Source: Pseudomonadota bacterium (GTDB lineage: Bacteria > Pseudomonadota > Gammaproteobacteria > Burkholderiales > Burkholderiaceae_D). Taken from it: a stretch of DNA of 9,297 nt. The stretch spans positions 1 to 9,297 of the forward strand of contig JAFECY010000097.1 of the NCBI GenBank assembly GCA_018241865.1, in the 5' to 3' direction. Both the position numbers and the translations under genes were made by a program. The notes below the pieces were generated by a model, which saw only the letters and a program-made list of their open reading frames with translations, did not search any database and was not told where the DNA came from. Every line of letters starts with the position of its first letter. Position 1 is the first letter of the stretch. Below are positions 7,599-9,297 of this stretch, piece after piece.

Positions 7599-7650
7599 AA
7601 AACTCAAGTTCCTTTTACGACTTGTCAGCTAGGCGCAGGACTATCTGCTA

Positions 7651-8217
7651 TCAAGAAGAATCGTCCGGCCCCGTGCAAGTGCGGTCGCTCTCTGGATTAC
7701 ACAGGCGGGCACGCCCTAGAAAATTCAGTTTAATCCGTCTGCTTTTATTATCCAGCAGGAAGGAAATCGTCCCGAGCTGCGGTGTTTGGTTGCTGGCATT
7801 GGTACGTGTGCGTCCGTTGCCATTATAAGCAAGATACGGCTTCCTCGAATCGGTGAGCGTAGATTGAAGGCGCATGCCGCCGGCGATCGGCCCATGCGAA
7901 AAAACGATGCGTTCACCTAGGTCGATGCGCTGATTGTCGTTGTCATCGATGAATACCACCCAACCACTAGCCCAGTCCGTGCCGTCCCTCGGTATCAGAT
8001 CAATCCGTCGCCCTCGCTGGATGGCTTCAGCACGCGCCAAATTGATCGCCGCCAAAAAATCATTGCTGGCGACAGTCAGGCGCTGGTTGCGCATCCATCC
8101 ACTGAAAACGGGAATACCGATGGTCAATGCAATCGCAACAATGGCCAGCACCACCAGTAATTCGTACAGGGAAAATCCGGGCATTGACACGCCGGACGAC
8201 ACGTGATGTTGCCGCAT
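7651..8217 (-). CDS. fimT: FimT/GspH-family type IV minor prepilin
   Basis: Predicted pilin-like protein of 188 residues that would be processed by prepilin peptidase and assembled into, or prime, the type IV pilus. Seen: a short leader ending in Gly14, then FSLYELLVVLAIVAIALTIGIP, with Phe at +1 and Glu at +5 (Glu19). The hydrophobic helix runs about 15-38. A Ser/Ala-rich amphipathic helix (FLAAINLARAEAIQRG, 54-69) is followed by the DWASGWVVFID motif (81-91), typical of the GspH/FimT domain. Two cysteines, 173 and 181, near the end may form a disulfide. The usual Ile at +4 is Tyr. The gene starts four bases after pilE stops, implying coupling. A second in-frame ATG at codon 12 has no better ribosome site. 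FimU is an equally possible name; a GspH of a type II secretion system is less likely next to pilY1 and pilE. Confidence 0.85.
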   Translation of the reverse strand: MRQHHVSSGVSMPGFSLYELLVVLAIVAIALTIGIPVFSGWMRNQRLTVASNDFLAAINLARAEAIQRGRRIDLIPRDGTDWASGWVVFIDDNDNQRIDLGERIVFSHGPIAGGMRLQSTLTDSRKPYLAYNGNGRTRTNASNQTPQLGTISFLLDNKSRRIKLNFLGRARLCNPESDRTCTGPDDSS

Positions 8218-8221
8218 GCTC

Positions 8222-8668
8222 TTACCAACAGTCCGGCCGAGCCGGTGTCTTTATGCCCGAACTGGAGAACGACAACTCGCCGCACTCCGTATCTATAAAC
8301 GCAGTATTGACTCGCGCCGTGCCGGGTCGAGCGCTCAGTACGATGCAAGTTTGCAGCGTTTCGCCGGGGCAGGGTGTACCACGGATTTCATAAGCGCTTG
8401 CCGCCGGGTTATCACCAGAAAACCACTGAAAACGCTTGGCGTCTGGATCGATCGAATCGGCAGAAAAAGCCAGATAAGTTGTGCGCTGCGTGTAGTAACG
8501 CTCCTGCTGCTGCATCAACCGAAGCAACGCCGCTCTGGCTTCGGCGCGCTTGGCCTTGCGCACTGCTCCCTGATAGGTCGGATAAACCAATGCGCCGAGT
8601 ATGGCCATGATTCCTAAGGCGATCAGCACTTCGATCAGAGTAAACCCTCGTGCAACATTACGTCTCAT
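8222..8668 (-). CDS. pilE: Type IV minor pilin PilE
   Basis: Predicted 148-residue type IV minor pilin, made as a prepilin, cleaved by PilD after Gly8 and placed in the inner membrane before pilus assembly. Seen: MRRNVARG then FTLIEVLIALGIMAILGALVYPTYQ, a textbook class III signal with Glu at +5 and a 25-residue hydrophobic helix. An amphipathic alpha-1C region (KRAEARAALLRLMQQQERYYTQ, about 40-61) follows. Cys100/Cys108 and Cys129/Cys147 are the probable disulfide pairs, and the protein ends in DCW, a common ending for this PilE group. AAGGA lies five bases before the ATG. It begins nine bases after pilY1 ends and is followed four bases later by the fimT-like gene. The name follows the Pseudomonas minor pilin PilE, not the Neisseria major pilin. 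Confidence 0.92.
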   Translation of the reverse strand: MRRNVARGFTLIEVLIALGIMAILGALVYPTYQGAVRKAKRAEARAALLRLMQQQERYYTQRTTYLAFSADSIDPDAKRFQWFSGDNPAASAYEIRGTPCPGETLQTCIVLSARPGTARVNTAFIDTECGELSFSSSGIKTPARPDCW

Positions 8669-8677
8669 CCCATTCCT

Positions 8678-9297
8678 TTATTTGATGGCGCTGCCGCGCA
8701 CTTCCTGCCAATTGACGATTTCACGCCATGAGAGGCGTCCGTCTGGCTGCCGCACATCATTTATGACTGTCGGCGACAAGGATTCACCTGCTCCCGTCTT
8801 TCGGTCGCTGAAATCGAGGATCACACGCCTTCTTTTGCCAACGCTTTTTCCGCCATCAACTCCCGTGCCGACCGCCAATCTGCTCTCCAGCAATAATGGT
8901 GCGAATGTCATACCGGCAGCAGTTGCACTCGCCGCCGCCATGCTCAATCCACTCAAAGCATTCAGAACATAATTCCTGCCGCTACTATCCGCGCAACTCC
9001 CACCAGGCAACAAGCTGTTGAAGAAAATTTTGCCATCCGCAAGCACAGGATCGCTCACACTGCGTTCACCTGTGATATCGGATGCGGCGAAATCGACATA
9101 CCAACCGCGCCGCGTCGATGCCGTTGCGCCATAGTTGAACGCATTGCCAATCACCCGCACAGCACCGCCCTCTTCTTTGTGCATCGTGCGCTGCGCCAAT
9201 TCATCACGTCCTGACACGCTATAGTTTTTTTGCGCGATATCATAAATACCGTAAAAACTCTGTACAGAAAAACTGGCGGCGGCCGCATCGCGTGGTT
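8678..9297 (-). CDS. pilY1: Type IV pilus tip protein PilY1, C-terminal part (cut by window edge)
   Basis: Only the last 205 or so residues are in the window; the frame stays open to the right edge, so the start and most of the protein lie outside. PilY1 is a large secreted pilus-tip protein with a C-terminal beta-propeller that binds calcium and controls pilus retraction and adhesion. Seen near the left end of the partial protein: SFYGIYD, then a stretch with ELAQRT, the arrangement typical of the PilY1 propeller. GWYVDF, GERSVSDPVLADGKIFFNSLLP and a GSCADSSGRNYVLNALSG stretch follow, also typical. The calcium-binding loop is expected upstream and is not visible. It is followed nine bases later by pilE, which supports the call. 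A GTG at 9215-9217 is internal, not the start. Confidence 0.88.
   Translation of the reverse strand, partial: PRDAAAASFSVQSFYGIYDIAQKNYSVSGRDELAQRTMHKEEGGAVRVIGNAFNYGATASTRRGWYVDFAASDITGERSVSDPVLADGKIFFNSLLPGGSCADSSGRNYVLNALSGLSMAAASATAAGMTFAPLLLESRLAVGTGVDGGKSVGKRRRVILDFSDRKTGAGESLSPTVINDVRQPDGRLSWREIVNWQEVRGSAIK

Overview
The window reads as chromosomal DNA of a betaproteobacterium, most likely Burkholderiales and probably Oxalobacteraceae-like (Herminiimonas/Collimonas/Janthinobacterium relatives). This placement is inferred from protein character and gene order: moderate-to-high GC, a PilY1-PilE-FimT minor pilin cluster, a riboflavin cluster with ribBA-type, ribH and nusB genes in a row followed by an aminotransferase, and a small anchored SLT-domain protein. 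No mobile element, tRNA, rRNA, CRISPR array or phage gene was seen.

Layout: positions 1-375 hold no gene I can support. A membrane-anchored lytic-transglycosylase-like gene (376-1302) is the only convincing plus-strand gene. It meets the minus-strand genes tail to tail at a strong hairpin terminator (1330-1359) that can serve both directions. Everything to the right is transcribed leftward. From the right edge the order is: the C-terminal part of pilY1 (cut by the window end), pilE, a fimT/gspH-type prepilin gene, ribD, ribE, a DUF808 (YedI-like) membrane protein gene, a ribBA-like gene, ribH, nusB and a class I/II aminotransferase gene.

Function: RibD, RibE, the RibB domain and RibH supply the riboflavin pathway steps after GTP opening: deamination/reduction, dihydroxybutanone phosphate formation, lumazine synthesis and riboflavin synthesis. 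The GTP cyclohydrolase II-like half of the RibBA-like protein has lost its zinc cysteines and core motif, so it matches the RibBX type described from Proteobacteria. A separate ribA should therefore exist elsewhere in the genome. NusB is the transcription antitermination factor often found next to ribH. The three pilus genes encode the tail of the tip adhesin PilY1 and two minor pilins of a type IV pilus; no terminator separates them from ribD.

Most of the window is ordinary core-genome content. The points most worth checking are the degenerate RibA domain, the DUF808 gene inside the riboflavin cluster, three TGACG-type half-sites just upstream of the ribB-like gene, and the altered SLT motif in the transglycosylase-like protein. 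I found no evidence of a new defence, mobile or RNA-based system.
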